42,777 bases of DNA from positions 1 to 42,777 of the forward strand of contig CBDUNF010000004.1 of assembly GCA_965368515.1 (NCBI GenBank), in the 5' to 3' direction. The DNA is from JAAETI01 sp965368515 (GTDB lineage: Bacteria > Actinomycetota > Acidimicrobiia > Spongiisociales > UBA5794). Shown in pieces: positions 7,563 to 15,297 of this stretch. Position numbers and translations under genes: made by a program. Position 1 is the stretch's first letter. Every line of letters starts with the position of its first letter. A model generated the notes under the pieces. The model was not told the DNA's origin, ran no database searches, and worked only from the letters and a program-made list of their open reading frames with translations.

Positions 7563-8105
7563 ATGAGCCGCATAGGTAACAATCCAGTGCCGATACCCGG
7601 TGGCGTTGAGATCAAGGTCGATGGACCGGAAGTCTCTGTCAAGGGAGCGAAGGGCAAGTTGGACCGCACATTCGATTCCAGGATCTCGTTCAATGTGGGC
7701 GAGGGACAGGTCGAGGTTCTGCGAGCCGACGACCACCGCGAAACCCGGGCACTACACGGGCTCAGCCGAGCACTGCTCCACAACATGGTTATCGGCGTCT
7801 CCGAGGGCTACAAGAAGGACCTCGAGATGGTCGGTGTCGGGTATAGGGCTTCGCTCAAGGGCAAGTCGATCGAGCTGCTGGTGGGCTTCTCTCACCCGGT
7901 GATGATCGACGCACCAGCCGGTATCGAGTTCGAGGTTCCTGAGAACACCAAGATCAGCGTGAGCGGCATCGACAAGCAACTCGTCGGACAGGTCGCCGCA
8001 GACATCCGCAAGGTCCGTCCCCCCGAGCCGTACAAGGGCAAGGGAATTCGGTACGCGGGTGAGCATGTGCGCCGCAAGGCAGGTAAGGCAGGAGTCACAG
8101 GATGA
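7563..8105 (+). CDS. rplF: 50S ribosomal protein L6
   Basis: L6 lies near the factor-binding site at the base of the L7/L12 stalk. The 180-residue product begins MSRIGNNPVPIPGGVE and has the two repeated beta domains, with VSVKGAKGKLDRTF, GVGYRASLKGKS and the conserved C-terminal signature PEPYKGKGIRYAGE. The start follows rpsH by three bases, and the stop overlaps the rplR ATG by four. Confidence 0.98.
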   Translation: MSRIGNNPVPIPGGVEIKVDGPEVSVKGAKGKLDRTFDSRISFNVGEGQVEVLRADDHRETRALHGLSRALLHNMVIGVSEGYKKDLEMVGVGYRASLKGKSIELLVGFSHPVMIDAPAGIEFEVPENTKISVSGIDKQLVGQVAADIRKVRPPEPYKGKGIRYAGEHVRRKAGKAGVTG

Positions 8106-8455
8106 GAGGCACGAGGACAGACGCACGTCGTCGTCGGCACAATCGAGTGCGCAAGAACGTCTACGGCAACGTTGGGCGTCCACGCCTGGCGGTGTACCGC
8201 AGCAATCGGTATATCTACGCACAGGTCATCGACGACGACTCCGGCCGCACATTGGCGGCTGCGTCATCACAAGAAAAGAAGCTACGAAAGAAGACCCTCT
8301 CTACCGACACGGCTGCCGAGGTTGGCAAGCTCGTGGCGGCACGCGCCGGCGAAGCCGGTGTCGAGGCAGTCGTCTTCGATCGTGGTGGATTCCCCTATCA
8401 CGGCAGGGTCAAGGCCCTCGCCGACGCCGCTCGCGAGGGCGGACTGAAGTTCTAG
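8102..8455 (+). CDS. rplR: 50S ribosomal protein L18
   Basis: L18 binds 5S rRNA with L5. The 117-residue product contains RRRRHNRVRKNVYG, RPRLAVYRSNRYIYAQVIDD and the closing VVFDRGGFPYHGRVKALADAARE with GLKF, all typical. It is followed by a 19-base gap, one of the few non-overlapping junctions in the spc block, containing an AGGAG Shine-Dalgarno for rpsE. Confidence 0.97.
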   Translation: MRGTRTDARRRRHNRVRKNVYGNVGRPRLAVYRSNRYIYAQVIDDDSGRTLAAASSQEKKLRKKTLSTDTAAEVGKLVAARAGEAGVEAVVFDRGGFPYHGRVKALADAAREGGLKF

Positions 8456-8474
8456 GCAGACACAGGAGTATTCG

Positions 8475-9128
8475 GTGACGACACAGCAACCACAGGGCGG
8501 CCCCCAGGACCGCGGGCGCGGTCAAGGCGGCGGCCGAGGCCGAGGCCGAGGTGGCCAGGATGGCCGCCGGCGCGAACGGGCTCGCGAGGTCCCGGAGTTC
8601 GACGAGCGCGTCATTGCAATCAACCGCGTCGCCAAGGTCGTAAAGGGTGGTCGCCGGTTCTCGTTCACCGCTCTGGTGACCGTAGGCGACGGTAAGGGAC
8701 GGGTCGGTGTCGGTTACGGCAAGGCCAAGGAAGTCCCCGCTGCCATCCAGAAGGGCATGGAGCTTGCCCGCAAGGGCATGGTTGCGGTCCCGATGGCCGG
8801 GCAGACGATCATCCATGAGATCACAGGCGTGCACGGCGCTTCGCGTGTGCTGCTCAAGCCTGCTGCTCCCGGTACCGGTGTTATCGCCGGTGGGGCGGTG
8901 CGGCAGATCATCGAGGCCGCCGGTATCCGTGATGTGCTCGCCAAGTCCCAGGGCTCGCCGACCCATATCAACGTTGCCAAGGCCACGATGGAGGCATTGC
9001 TCGGCCAGCAGCGTCCCGATGAGGTCGCCAAGGCTCGGGGCAAGCGCGCCGAGGAGATCTTCCCTCCGGCACTGCTCGCTGCCTACAACTCGGCTGAGCT
9101 GATGAGGACCGAGGTAGGTAAGAAGTAA
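8475..9128 (+). CDS. rpsE: 30S ribosomal protein S5
   Basis: S5 is a 30S body protein that affects decoding fidelity. The 217-residue product starts at GTG 8475, with AGGAG about six bases upstream. Residues 1-37 are an unusual Gln/Gly/Arg-rich extension of alternating Gly and Arg. The conserved part begins near residue 42 (FDERVIAINRVAKVVKGGRRFSF) and continues with GKGRVGVGYGKAKEVP, VLLKPAAPGTGVIAGG and AGIRDVLAKSQGS. The core is normal in length; the N-terminal extension is likely disordered and RNA-binding, which is an inference. Confidence 0.97.
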   Translation: MTTQQPQGGPQDRGRGQGGGRGRGRGGQDGRRRERAREVPEFDERVIAINRVAKVVKGGRRFSFTALVTVGDGKGRVGVGYGKAKEVPAAIQKGMELARKGMVAVPMAGQTIIHEITGVHGASRVLLKPAAPGTGVIAGGAVRQIIEAAGIRDVLAKSQGSPTHINVAKATMEALLGQQRPDEVAKARGKRAEEIFPPALLAAYNSAELMRTEVGKK

Positions 9129-9316
9129 TGGCTAAGTCGAAGTCTCTCAAGATCACCTTGGTGAAGAGCACCATTGGTGAGAAGCCCAAAACCAAGGCGA
9201 CCGTCGCGACGCTGGGACTGCGCAAGATTCGCCAGTCCGTTGAGCGTCCCGACACGCCCGATGTGCGCGGGCTTATCCACCGCGCCAGGCATCTGCTGGA
9301 TGTGGAGGAAGTCTGA
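9128..9316 (+). CDS. rpmD: 50S ribosomal protein L30
   Basis: L30 is a small 50S protein absent from some lineages. The 62-residue product shows KITLVKSTIGEKPKTKATVATLGLRKI, the standard L30 fold signature, and ends in the variable helix RARHLLDVEEV. The ATG shares one base with the rpsE stop and the stop one base with the rplO ATG, so all three are translationally coupled. Confidence 0.96.
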   Translation: MAKSKSLKITLVKSTIGEKPKTKATVATLGLRKIRQSVERPDTPDVRGLIHRARHLLDVEEV

Positions 9317-9753
9317 TGAAACTGCATCATCTCAAGCCCGCCGAGGGTTCGAAGAAGCGCAAGATCCGCGTTGGTCGCGGTGAAGCCGGCCGCCGCGGCA
9401 AAACCGCCGGCCGGGGCACCAAGGGCCAGAAGGCTCGCAGTAAGGTCCGTCCCGGGTTCGAGGGTGGGCAGATGCCATTGCAACGGCGTCTCCCCAAGCT
9501 CAAGGGCTTCAAGAACCGCAACAAGATTGTGTACGCGGTTGTCAACGTCGAACGTCTCAACGAGTTCGACGCCGGTTCGGTTGTGACTCCTGAGGTTCTG
9601 CGTGAGCGTGGGCTCGCCAAGAAGCGCGGGCGAATCAAGATCCTGGGCGAGGGCGAGATCGATCGTGCGGTGACCGTTCACGCTCACTCGTTCAGCCTTG
9701 GCGCTGTCGAGAAGATCAAAGCTGCCGGCGGCTCGACCGAGGTTGTGAAGTAG
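9316..9753 (+). CDS. rplO: 50S ribosomal protein L15
   Basis: L15 is a late-assembling 50S protein with a long basic N-terminal extension threading through rRNA. The 145-residue product begins MKLHHLKPAEGSKKRKIRVGRG and contains GRGTKGQKARSK, GFEGGQMPLQRRLPKLKGF and the C-terminal segment KIKAAGGSTEVV. The following 73-base gap to secY is the longest within the ribosomal cluster up to this point; I see no clear terminator in it. Confidence 0.97.
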   Translation: MKLHHLKPAEGSKKRKIRVGRGEAGRRGKTAGRGTKGQKARSKVRPGFEGGQMPLQRRLPKLKGFKNRNKIVYAVVNVERLNEFDAGSVVTPEVLRERGLAKKRGRIKILGEGEIDRAVTVHAHSFSLGAVEKIKAAGGSTEVVK

Positions 9754-9826
9754 CAGCCGCAGGGCTTCCGTAAACGTACAAAGCGCTAACGTCATCCCAG
9801 AGGCAAACCCCCAGAGGTAATCGCAA

Positions 9827-11131
9827 ATGCTGTCTGTTTTCCGAAACATGTTCCGGATCAAGGATCTTCGTAACAAGATCCTGTTCACATTGGTGATCTT
9901 TGCGATCTACCGTCTTGGTGCTGCCGTCCCGGTCCCCGGTATCGATCTCGATGCCCTCGTGACCGCACGGGAGCAGGCCGATGACACCGGCTTCATTGGT
10001 CTGCTCAACCTGTTCAGCGGTGGTGCGATCGAGAACCTGTCGGTGTTCTCACTCGGCATCATGCCTTACATCACTTCGTCGATCATCATGCAGCTGCTTG
10101 CTGTGGTGATCCCCAAACTGCAGTCTCTGCAGGATGAGGGCGAGACCGGTCGCAAGGTCATCACTCAGTGGACCCGCTACTTGACGGTGGCGATTGCCCT
10201 GATCCAGTCGACCAGCTTCACGTTCTTGTTCCATCAGGGTCAGTTCTTCGGCGTCGACCTGGTACCTGACTACACGCTGCGGAATGTGTTGACGATCATC
10301 CTGACCATGACGGCCGGTACGGCCATGATTATGTGGCTCGGCGAGCTGATCACCCAGCGAGGTATCGGCAACGGTATGTCGCTGATCATCTTCGTCAGCA
10401 TCGTTAGCCAGTTGCCTAGCCAGTTCGGCATTCTGTGGACCAACAGCCAGACCTACCAGTTTGTCACTGTGTCTGTGGTGATGTTGGCGCTGACTATCGG
10501 CATCATCTTCATGGACCAGGGGCAACGGCGGATACCGATTCAGTTCTCCCGGCGGGTCCGGGGGCGCAAGGTTCTCGGTGGGCAGAGCACCTACATCCCG
10601 CTCAAGGTCAACATGGCGGGCGTCATCCCGGTCATCTTCGCCACCTCGATCATGTATTTCCCCGTGCTGATTTCTTCGTCGATTCCGTCGACGGGTTGGG
10701 GAGCAACCGTGCGCGACTGGATCAACAACAACCTGTTGTCCGCTGGTTCGGGTTCGCTGTCACCGACTTTGCCTTACATCTTGATGCTCGGTCTGTTGGT
10801 GGTCTTCTTCACCTACTTCTACACCGCAATACAGTTTGACCCGGAGCGGCAAGCTGAGACCATTCAGCGCCAGGGTGGCTTCATCCCGGGTATTCGTCCG
10901 GGACGAGCGACTGTGAAGCATCTCGAGCACATCCTCAATCGCATCACGTTGCCCGGATCGTTGTATCTAGCGTTGGTGGCGGTGTTGCCGTCATTCATCG
11001 GCTACCTCTTTGATATTCCGGTCGGTCTCAGCGGCGTGTCGATCCTGATCGTTTCAGGTGTTGCGCTCGAAACGATGAAGCAGATCGAAAGCCAGCTGAT
11101 GATGCGCAACTACGAGGGCTTCCTCTCCTAG
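9827..11131 (+). CDS. secY: Protein translocase subunit SecY
   Basis: SecY forms the protein-conducting channel of the Sec translocon in the cytoplasmic membrane. The 434-residue product has the expected ten hydrophobic segments. Visible signatures are an N-terminal amphipathic stretch (FRIKDLRNKILFTLVIFAIYR), GLLNLFSGGAIENLSVFSLGIMPYI across TM2 and the plug region, the RGIGNGMSLIIF signature, the cytosolic loop RRIPIQFSRR...GGQSTYIPLKVN and the C-terminal QIESQLMMRNYEGFL. The ATG at 9827 has a weak GAGGTAA about ten bases upstream. Placement after rplO is canonical. Confidence 0.98.
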   Translation: MLSVFRNMFRIKDLRNKILFTLVIFAIYRLGAAVPVPGIDLDALVTAREQADDTGFIGLLNLFSGGAIENLSVFSLGIMPYITSSIIMQLLAVVIPKLQSLQDEGETGRKVITQWTRYLTVAIALIQSTSFTFLFHQGQFFGVDLVPDYTLRNVLTIILTMTAGTAMIMWLGELITQRGIGNGMSLIIFVSIVSQLPSQFGILWTNSQTYQFVTVSVVMLALTIGIIFMDQGQRRIPIQFSRRVRGRKVLGGQSTYIPLKVNMAGVIPVIFATSIMYFPVLISSSIPSTGWGATVRDWINNNLLSAGSGSLSPTLPYILMLGLLVVFFTYFYTAIQFDPERQAETIQRQGGFIPGIRPGRATVKHLEHILNRITLPGSLYLALVAVLPSFIGYLFDIPVGLSGVSILIVSGVALETMKQIESQLMMRNYEGFLS

Positions 11132-11164
11132 ATCAGGTTCTCGGGGCGGAGATCGCGGCCGGTC

Positions 11165-11187
11165 CCGGAGTCTTTAAGATCCTCCGG
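11165..11187 (+). terminator. Hairpin between secY and adk
   Basis: CCGGAG at 11165-11170 pairs with CTCCGG at 11182-11187 around an 11-base loop, followed by the moderately T-rich AAGGTTTCTGTTA. It could be a weak terminator or attenuator between secY and adk. There is no real T tract, so confidence is low. Confidence 0.35.
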
Positions 11188-11225
11188 AAGGTTTCTGTTA
11201 GCGACTCGCCAAGAAGGAGTGACCG

Positions 11226-11792
11226 ATGGGTCTCCGACTCGTTTTTCTCGGACCACAGGGCTCAGGTAAGGGCACACAAGCGTCCCGCCTTGCCCGTCTG
11301 ATGGGTGTTCCCCATATCTCGACGGGAGACATGTTGCGGCAGGCTGTTGCCGCCGGTACCGAGCTGGGCAAGAAGGCCGACGCCATTATGCAGGCTGGCG
11401 ACCTGGTTCCCGACGAGCTCGTTGTGGCGATGGTCGGTGAGCGGCTCGCTCAGGAGGACGCACGGTGTGGCTACATCCTCGATGGCTTCCCCCGCAATGT
11501 CGCACAGGCCAAGGCACTCGACGGTGTTCTTGATGTCCCACTGGACGGTTTGGTCCAGCTCGATGTCCCTCATGAGGAGCTGATGAAGCGCATGCTGCTG
11601 CGCGCCGAGCAAGAGGGTCGGGCCGACGACACGGAAGAAGGCATCTCCCGTCGTCTCGAGATCTACTGGGAAGAGACGGCACCGCTGTCGGACTATTACC
11701 GCGAGACGGGTGGAACCGTGTTTGTCGTTGACGGTCTTGGTGGCATCGATGAGGTCTTTGGACGAGTTGCTCTAGCGCTGGCCGTCGAATAA
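11226..11792 (+). CDS. adk: Adenylate kinase (short form)
   Basis: Adenylate kinase interconverts ATP + AMP and 2 ADP. The 188-residue protein has the P-loop GPQGSGKGT at residues 9-17, the AMP-binding ISTGDMLRQAV and GYILDGFPRNVAQA motifs and the closing GISRRLEIYWEETAPLSDYY helix. It lacks the zinc-type LID insertion, which matches the short actinobacterial form. AAGGAG sits about ten bases before the ATG. It lies in the conserved secY-adk-map order and overlaps map by one base. Confidence 0.97.
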   Translation: MGLRLVFLGPQGSGKGTQASRLARLMGVPHISTGDMLRQAVAAGTELGKKADAIMQAGDLVPDELVVAMVGERLAQEDARCGYILDGFPRNVAQAKALDGVLDVPLDGLVQLDVPHEELMKRMLLRAEQEGRADDTEEGISRRLEIYWEETAPLSDYYRETGGTVFVVDGLGGIDEVFGRVALALAVE

Positions 11793-12574
11793 TGAGTGGT
11801 CGCTTCATGACGATGAAGTCCCCCGAGGACTTCGACAAGATGAAGGTCGCGGGAGCGGTTGTCGCCGCAGTTCATGCAGCCGTGCGGGAAGCCGCTGCTC
11901 CCGGGGTCAGCATGCTCGAGCTCGATGCCATCGCTCATGAAGTGATTCGCAAGGCTGATAGCCGGTCTTCGTTCCTCGGTTATCACGGATTCCCCGCCAC
12001 CATCTGCACCTCGCCCAACGAGGTGATCGTGCACGGGATACCAGACTCGTACAAGCTGCGTGACGGCGACATTGTCTCCATCGATGCCGGAGCGATCTAC
12101 GACGGCTGGCATGGTGACGCTGCGTTCACAATGCCGATCGGCGAAGTGTCACCGGAGGCCAAGGAGCTCATCGATGTCACTGAGCAAGGGCTCTGGGCCG
12201 GCATTGCGGCAGCGCGCCCCGGAAATCGCCTCGGTGACGTCGGGGCGGCGATCTCTGCAGTGGCCGCCCCTCACGGATACGGAGTGGTGCGGGAGTACAT
12301 CGGTCACGGAATCGGCCGGCAGATGCATGAAGCGCCCGACGTGCCGAACTACGGGCGTCCCGGCAAGGGGCTCAAGCTGAAGGCCGGCATGGCGATCGCT
12401 ATCGAACCGATGTTCAACCTGGGCACCGCCGAGACCAGCGTCCTTGAAGATGGCTGGACCGTCATCACCCAGGACGGCAAGCTGTCGGCCCACTGGGAGC
12501 ACACGGTGCTGATCACAGAGCAGGGACCGGTTGTCTCGACCTTGCCCGAGCCAAAGCTGGTTTCATCGCCTTAG
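11792..12574 (+). CDS. map: Methionine aminopeptidase, type I
   Basis: The enzyme removes the initiator methionine from nascent proteins. The 260-residue product has all five expected metal ligands, Asp98, Asp109, His172, Glu205 and Glu236, plus catalytic His81. These are each offset by one or two from the E. coli positions. Motifs seen are SIDAGAIYDGWHGDAAFT, GHGIGRQMHE, IAIEPMF and HWEHTV. There is no N-terminal SH3-binding extension. The ATG uses the last base of the adk stop. It ends the canonical spc block; infA, which usually follows, is displaced about 5 kb downstream. Confidence 0.97.
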   Translation: MSGRFMTMKSPEDFDKMKVAGAVVAAVHAAVREAAAPGVSMLELDAIAHEVIRKADSRSSFLGYHGFPATICTSPNEVIVHGIPDSYKLRDGDIVSIDAGAIYDGWHGDAAFTMPIGEVSPEAKELIDVTEQGLWAGIAAARPGNRLGDVGAAISAVAAPHGYGVVREYIGHGIGRQMHEAPDVPNYGRPGKGLKLKAGMAIAIEPMFNLGTAETSVLEDGWTVITQDGKLSAHWEHTVLITEQGPVVSTLPEPKLVSSP

Positions 12575-12615
12575 GGGCGAGAGCCATTGGCGACCTGAGC
12601 GGCCGGGACAAGAGT

Positions 12616-12621
12616 TAGCAT
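12616..12621 (+). promoter_or_regulatory. -10-like box placing the VOC gene as leaderless
   Basis: TAGCAT ends exactly six bases before the ATG at 12628, and there is no Shine-Dalgarno. A transcript starting about six or seven bases after this box would begin at the start codon. No good -35 is seen. Confidence 0.55.
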
Positions 12622-12627
12622 CGCCGC

Positions 12628-12999
12628 ATGCTCAGCGATTTCGACCCAATCTGCTTCGTTCACACCGGGGATGTCGAACGCGCCCGGCAGTTCTACGGCG
12701 ACGTGTTGGGGCTCGAGGTCGTCGAGGATTCGCCCTTTGCGATAGTCCTGCGCTCCGGAACGACAATGATCCGTGTCACGCCGGTCGAGTCACACATCGC
12801 CTCGCCCCACACCGTGCTGGGTTGGTCCGTGCCTGATATCGGTGCGGTGCTTGCTGGCCTCGTCGAGCGCGGTGTTCGGCCCTTGCGCTACGACGGGCTC
12901 GACCAAGACGAGAAAGGTGTCTGGCAGGCTCCCAGCGGAGCGAGCATCGCCTGGTTCTCCGACCCGGACGGCAACACGATCTCCCTCACGCAGTTCTAG
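12628..12999 (+). CDS. VOC (glyoxalase/bleomycin-resistance) family protein
   Basis: The 123-residue product has the fold signature of the vicinal oxygen chelate superfamily: FVHTGDVERARQFYGDVLGLEVVEDSPFA at the start and WFSDPDGNTISLTQF at the end, separated by paired beta-alpha-beta-beta-beta modules. Members are metal-dependent lyases or dioxygenases, or drug-binding proteins. One metal-site histidine is plausible at position 10 and a glutamate partner is not obvious, so the substrate cannot be named. It stands alone after map with a 53-base gap and appears to be leaderless. It is the first gene of the accessory block between map and infA. Confidence 0.85.
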   Translation: MLSDFDPICFVHTGDVERARQFYGDVLGLEVVEDSPFAIVLRSGTTMIRVTPVESHIASPHTVLGWSVPDIGAVLAGLVERGVRPLRYDGLDQDEKGVWQAPSGASIAWFSDPDGNTISLTQF

Positions 13000-13083
13000 C
13001 CGACCGGCGTCGAGACCCTGACACTGGACCCGTCGCCGCTTCGGTTCTGGGCGCGCTCGGGAACCGCATATCCGCGCTCGGTC

Positions 13084-13110
13084 GGACATGCGTTCCCGCT
13101 CGCGATGTCC
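13084..13110 (+). promoter_or_regulatory. Inverted repeat upstream of the DUF402 gene
   Basis: GGACAT at 13084-13089 pairs with ATGTCC at 13105-13110, with an inner GCG/CGC extension. It lies immediately upstream of TAGTAT (13112-13117), a -10-like box, so it may be an operator or simply a hairpin. Confidence 0.35.
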
Positions 13111-13115
13111 ATAGT

Positions 13116-13628
13116 ATGGGTGGTGTGAGTGGTGTCCATATTGACGAGCGCAAGTGGCCGGATCGGCTGCATTGGCAGTTCGATGCCGCTCGGCTTGGTG
13201 AGGATGAGCACGGCGTCTGGCTCTATGCGGCACCGGACACGGTTGCCCGGCGTGGGCATGAACCACCTAGGGCCCTCAAATCGGGGTTTGTCATCCTTGT
13301 TCCTCAGGATGAATGCTGGATAGCTGAGTTCTACTGGGATCACCCCTGGCATGCCGTCTATGTCAACATCGGCACGCCGCCCAGGTGGGATGGTGACCGG
13401 ATGACCCAGATCGATCTCGATCTCGATGTTGTGCGCACTCTGGATGGCTCGGTAGAGGTGCTCGACGAGGATGAATTCCTCGACCATCAGGTCCGGTATG
13501 AGTATCCCGCCGAGCTGATCGCTGCCACTCGGAAAGCAGCGCTGCGGGCGGTTGAGCTGGTGACCGCAGGTGCGGAGCCGTTCGGAAACGCAGCCGAGCG
13601 TTGGCTCATGCTGGCTGGGCACGACTAG
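13116..13628 (+). CDS. DUF402 domain-containing protein
   Basis: The 170-residue product matches the DUF402 family, seen in the run AEFYWDHPWHAVYVNIGTPP followed by DLDLDVVRTLDGSVEVLDEDEF and a C-terminal helix ending in an RAVELV-type segment. Some DUF402 proteins are nucleoside di/triphosphate phosphatases using a conserved acidic metal site; the Asp-rich stretch here is consistent with that, but the substrate is an inference. Two starts are possible: ATG 13116, and GTG 13125, which lies seven bases after the -10-like TAGTAT and could be a leaderless start. The gene ends 26 bases before the next one. Confidence 0.8.
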   Translation: MGGVSGVHIDERKWPDRLHWQFDAARLGEDEHGVWLYAAPDTVARRGHEPPRALKSGFVILVPQDECWIAEFYWDHPWHAVYVNIGTPPRWDGDRMTQIDLDLDVVRTLDGSVEVLDEDEFLDHQVRYEYPAELIAATRKAALRAVELVTAGAEPFGNAAERWLMLAGHD

Positions 13629-13642
13629 ATCCGGCTCGCCGG

Positions 13643-13648
13643 TACCGT
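13643..13648 (+). promoter_or_regulatory. -10-like box placing the GNAT gene as leaderless
   Basis: TACCGT ends six bases before the ATG at 13655. No Shine-Dalgarno is present, which matches the arrangement at several other stand-alone genes in this window. Confidence 0.5.
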
Positions 13649-13654
13649 GGTCTG

Positions 13655-14086
13655 ATGAGCACGTTCCAGATTCGGCCCATGGAGCAAGGCGACGCTGAGC
13701 AGGTGGCAGAACTGACCCGAGAGCTCGGGTACGTCATGTCGGTCGACGACACACGGGATCGGATCGCCGACCAGTCCGATGATGGCGTGGTCTTGGTGGC
13801 TGTTAGCGCCGGACAGGTGGTCGGCTGGATCCAAGGACTGAACCGCGAATTGCTCATCTACCCTCGGGTCCTCGAGGTTGGTGGTCTGGTGGTGTCGGCG
13901 CCGCACCGCATGAGAGGGATCGGTAGGGCGTTGATCGGTGCACTCATCGAATGGGGGCGCGGTCGCGGGCACACGGAGATCTTCGTTCGATCCGGCGTCC
14001 TTCGAGACGGGGCTCACGCCTTCTATGAAGGTCTGGGATTCGCACGCGCCAAAACCTCCTACACCTTCTCATTTCAGGTGGAATAG
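13655..14086 (+). CDS. GNAT-family N-acetyltransferase
   Basis: GNAT enzymes transfer an acetyl group from acetyl-CoA to an amine. The 143-residue product shows IRPMEQGDAEQVAEL at the N-terminus, the beta-strand VLEVGGLVVSAPHR and the acetyl-CoA-binding motif A MRGIGRALIGALIEWGR, then ILRDGAHAFYEGLGFARAKTSYTF at the end. The start at ATG 13655 is chosen because the conserved domain begins there; the frame upstream lies inside the DUF402 gene. The substrate is not predictable. It converges with the HNH nuclease gene, 30 bases away. Confidence 0.88.
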   Translation: MSTFQIRPMEQGDAEQVAELTRELGYVMSVDDTRDRIADQSDDGVVLVAVSAGQVVGWIQGLNRELLIYPRVLEVGGLVVSAPHRMRGIGRALIGALIEWGRGRGHTEIFVRSGVLRDGAHAFYEGLGFARAKTSYTFSFQVE

Positions 14087-14116
14087 CGGCAATGGCTGGG
14101 TTGCGGTGAGGGGAAG

Positions 14117-15244
14117 CTAGCGGGCCCGATCCCAGGGAGGGTCGTGACCCCGGCTGGGTCGGACCAATCTACGGCATCCGGGCGGATCTTCGGGATGAAG
14201 AGTGAACCCTGTCTGGTGAACTGCGATGTGGTGATGGAACCAGCAGAGCGTGGCGAGATTGTCCGGGTCGTGGTCACCATGATGGGCACGGTGCCGAATG
14301 TGGTGGGCCTGGAGTCGGTAGCGGCTACTACAGCCGGCAACGGTGCAGCCCTTGTCACGCCACGCAACGAAGTTGCGCACCGCCGGCGGAACGGCGGAGG
14401 CTGATTGGGAGGTGACGACGGGTTTGCCGTTCTCTAGCCCGATCAACTGTACGGAACCGCCGCACAGGATCTCGTCGATCACGCTGGGTCCAACCCGTGG
14501 GCCGTATTCCAGCTCTGCTCCAAGCTCACCGCCGCTTTCGCTGGCTCGGTCGAGGTCGATGAACACCGCCCCATCGAACCCAGCGCCCGAGCCGGGCACG
14601 GTCTCGGTTGAGAGCGAGTCCTGCGAGATCATCACCAGCGCATCGGCCTGGAGTTGGTTCCGGGTGTAGTAGTCGCCACGGGGCTGCCGACGGAGTTCGT
14701 CGGCGCGTTCGGCGATGGCCTGGTCCACGATGGAACCCTCTAGGGCCGGGAGTTCGAAGTGGCCGGTCCACCGGGAGTCATCGAGCGATGGCTGGATGAC
14801 GAAGTGCCGGTCGTTGAAGGTCTGCTGCTCGTCTTTCCGGCTGATGCGACGGTACTGGTGGGTCAGTCGGTTCACCGCCGTGAGGTCCAACTCGAAGCTC
14901 TTGTCCACGACAGATTCGGGGGCGTCGGCGCCTGCCAACCGCATCGTCGCCATGGCCCGGTCCAGAGTGATGTCCCCAGATTCGAGTTCCTCAAACAGGT
15001 ACGGGTCTTCCCGGTACATTCGATTGGCGGCGTCGACCAGCTGAGCAGCGGCCGAGTGATTGATGTCCATTGTCGAGGCGGCCCAGTCGACCATGGAGCG
15101 GGCACCGTGCTCGCCTGCGACTCCGGCTCGCTGTAGCTGGTTGATGATGACCAGCTGACGGGCTTGCAGCTGCGAGACCTTGTTTGAGGTCTCGGCGAGT
15201 TCCGCTTTGAAGTCGGTAACCAGTGTCGGATCGCTGAACAACAT
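14117..15244 (-). CDS. DUF222 / HNH endonuclease-like protein (13E12 type)
   Basis: The 375-residue product has an N-terminal DUF222 region (about residues 20-250; motifs RSMVDWAASTMDI, ANRMYREDPYLFEELESGDI, ADELRRQPRGDY) and a C-terminal HNH nuclease motif near residues 305-350, with CTVAGCSSRY, HHIRHRAHHGDHDPDNLATLC and WFHHHIAVH. The Cys and His residues needed for metal binding are present. The family is numerous in actinobacteria, often in multiple copies near mobile DNA, and its role is not established. The ATG at 15242-15244 has TACCTT exactly six bases upstream and no Shine-Dalgarno, so it may be leaderless. Confidence 0.9.
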   Translation of the reverse strand: MLFSDPTLVTDFKAELAETSNKVSQLQARQLVIINQLQRAGVAGEHGARSMVDWAASTMDINHSAAAQLVDAANRMYREDPYLFEELESGDITLDRAMATMRLAGADAPESVVDKSFELDLTAVNRLTHQYRRISRKDEQQTFNDRHFVIQPSLDDSRWTGHFELPALEGSIVDQAIAERADELRRQPRGDYYTRNQLQADALVMISQDSLSTETVPGSGAGFDGAVFIDLDRASESGGELGAELEYGPRVGPSVIDEILCGGSVQLIGLENGKPVVTSQSASAVPPAVRNFVAWRDKGCTVAGCSSRYRLQAHHIRHRAHHGDHDPDNLATLCWFHHHIAVHQTGFTLHPEDPPGCRRLVRPSRGHDPPWDRAR

Positions 15245-15250
15245 AACGAC

Positions 15251-15256
15251 AAGGTA
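15251..15256 (-). promoter_or_regulatory. -10-like box placing the HNH gene as leaderless
   Basis: Read on the minus strand, TACCTT is followed by six bases and then the ATG of the HNH gene. Confidence 0.5.
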
Positions 15257-15297
15257 TCAGCCGGGTGTAACAGAAACGGCCCAGGGAGATTGGGTTT

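Noticed and set aside
14117..15244. HNH gene as evidence of a mobile element or homing endonuclease
   Set aside because: No terminal repeats, target duplication or intron/intein context was found; DUF222/HNH genes are common stand-alone genes in actinobacteria.
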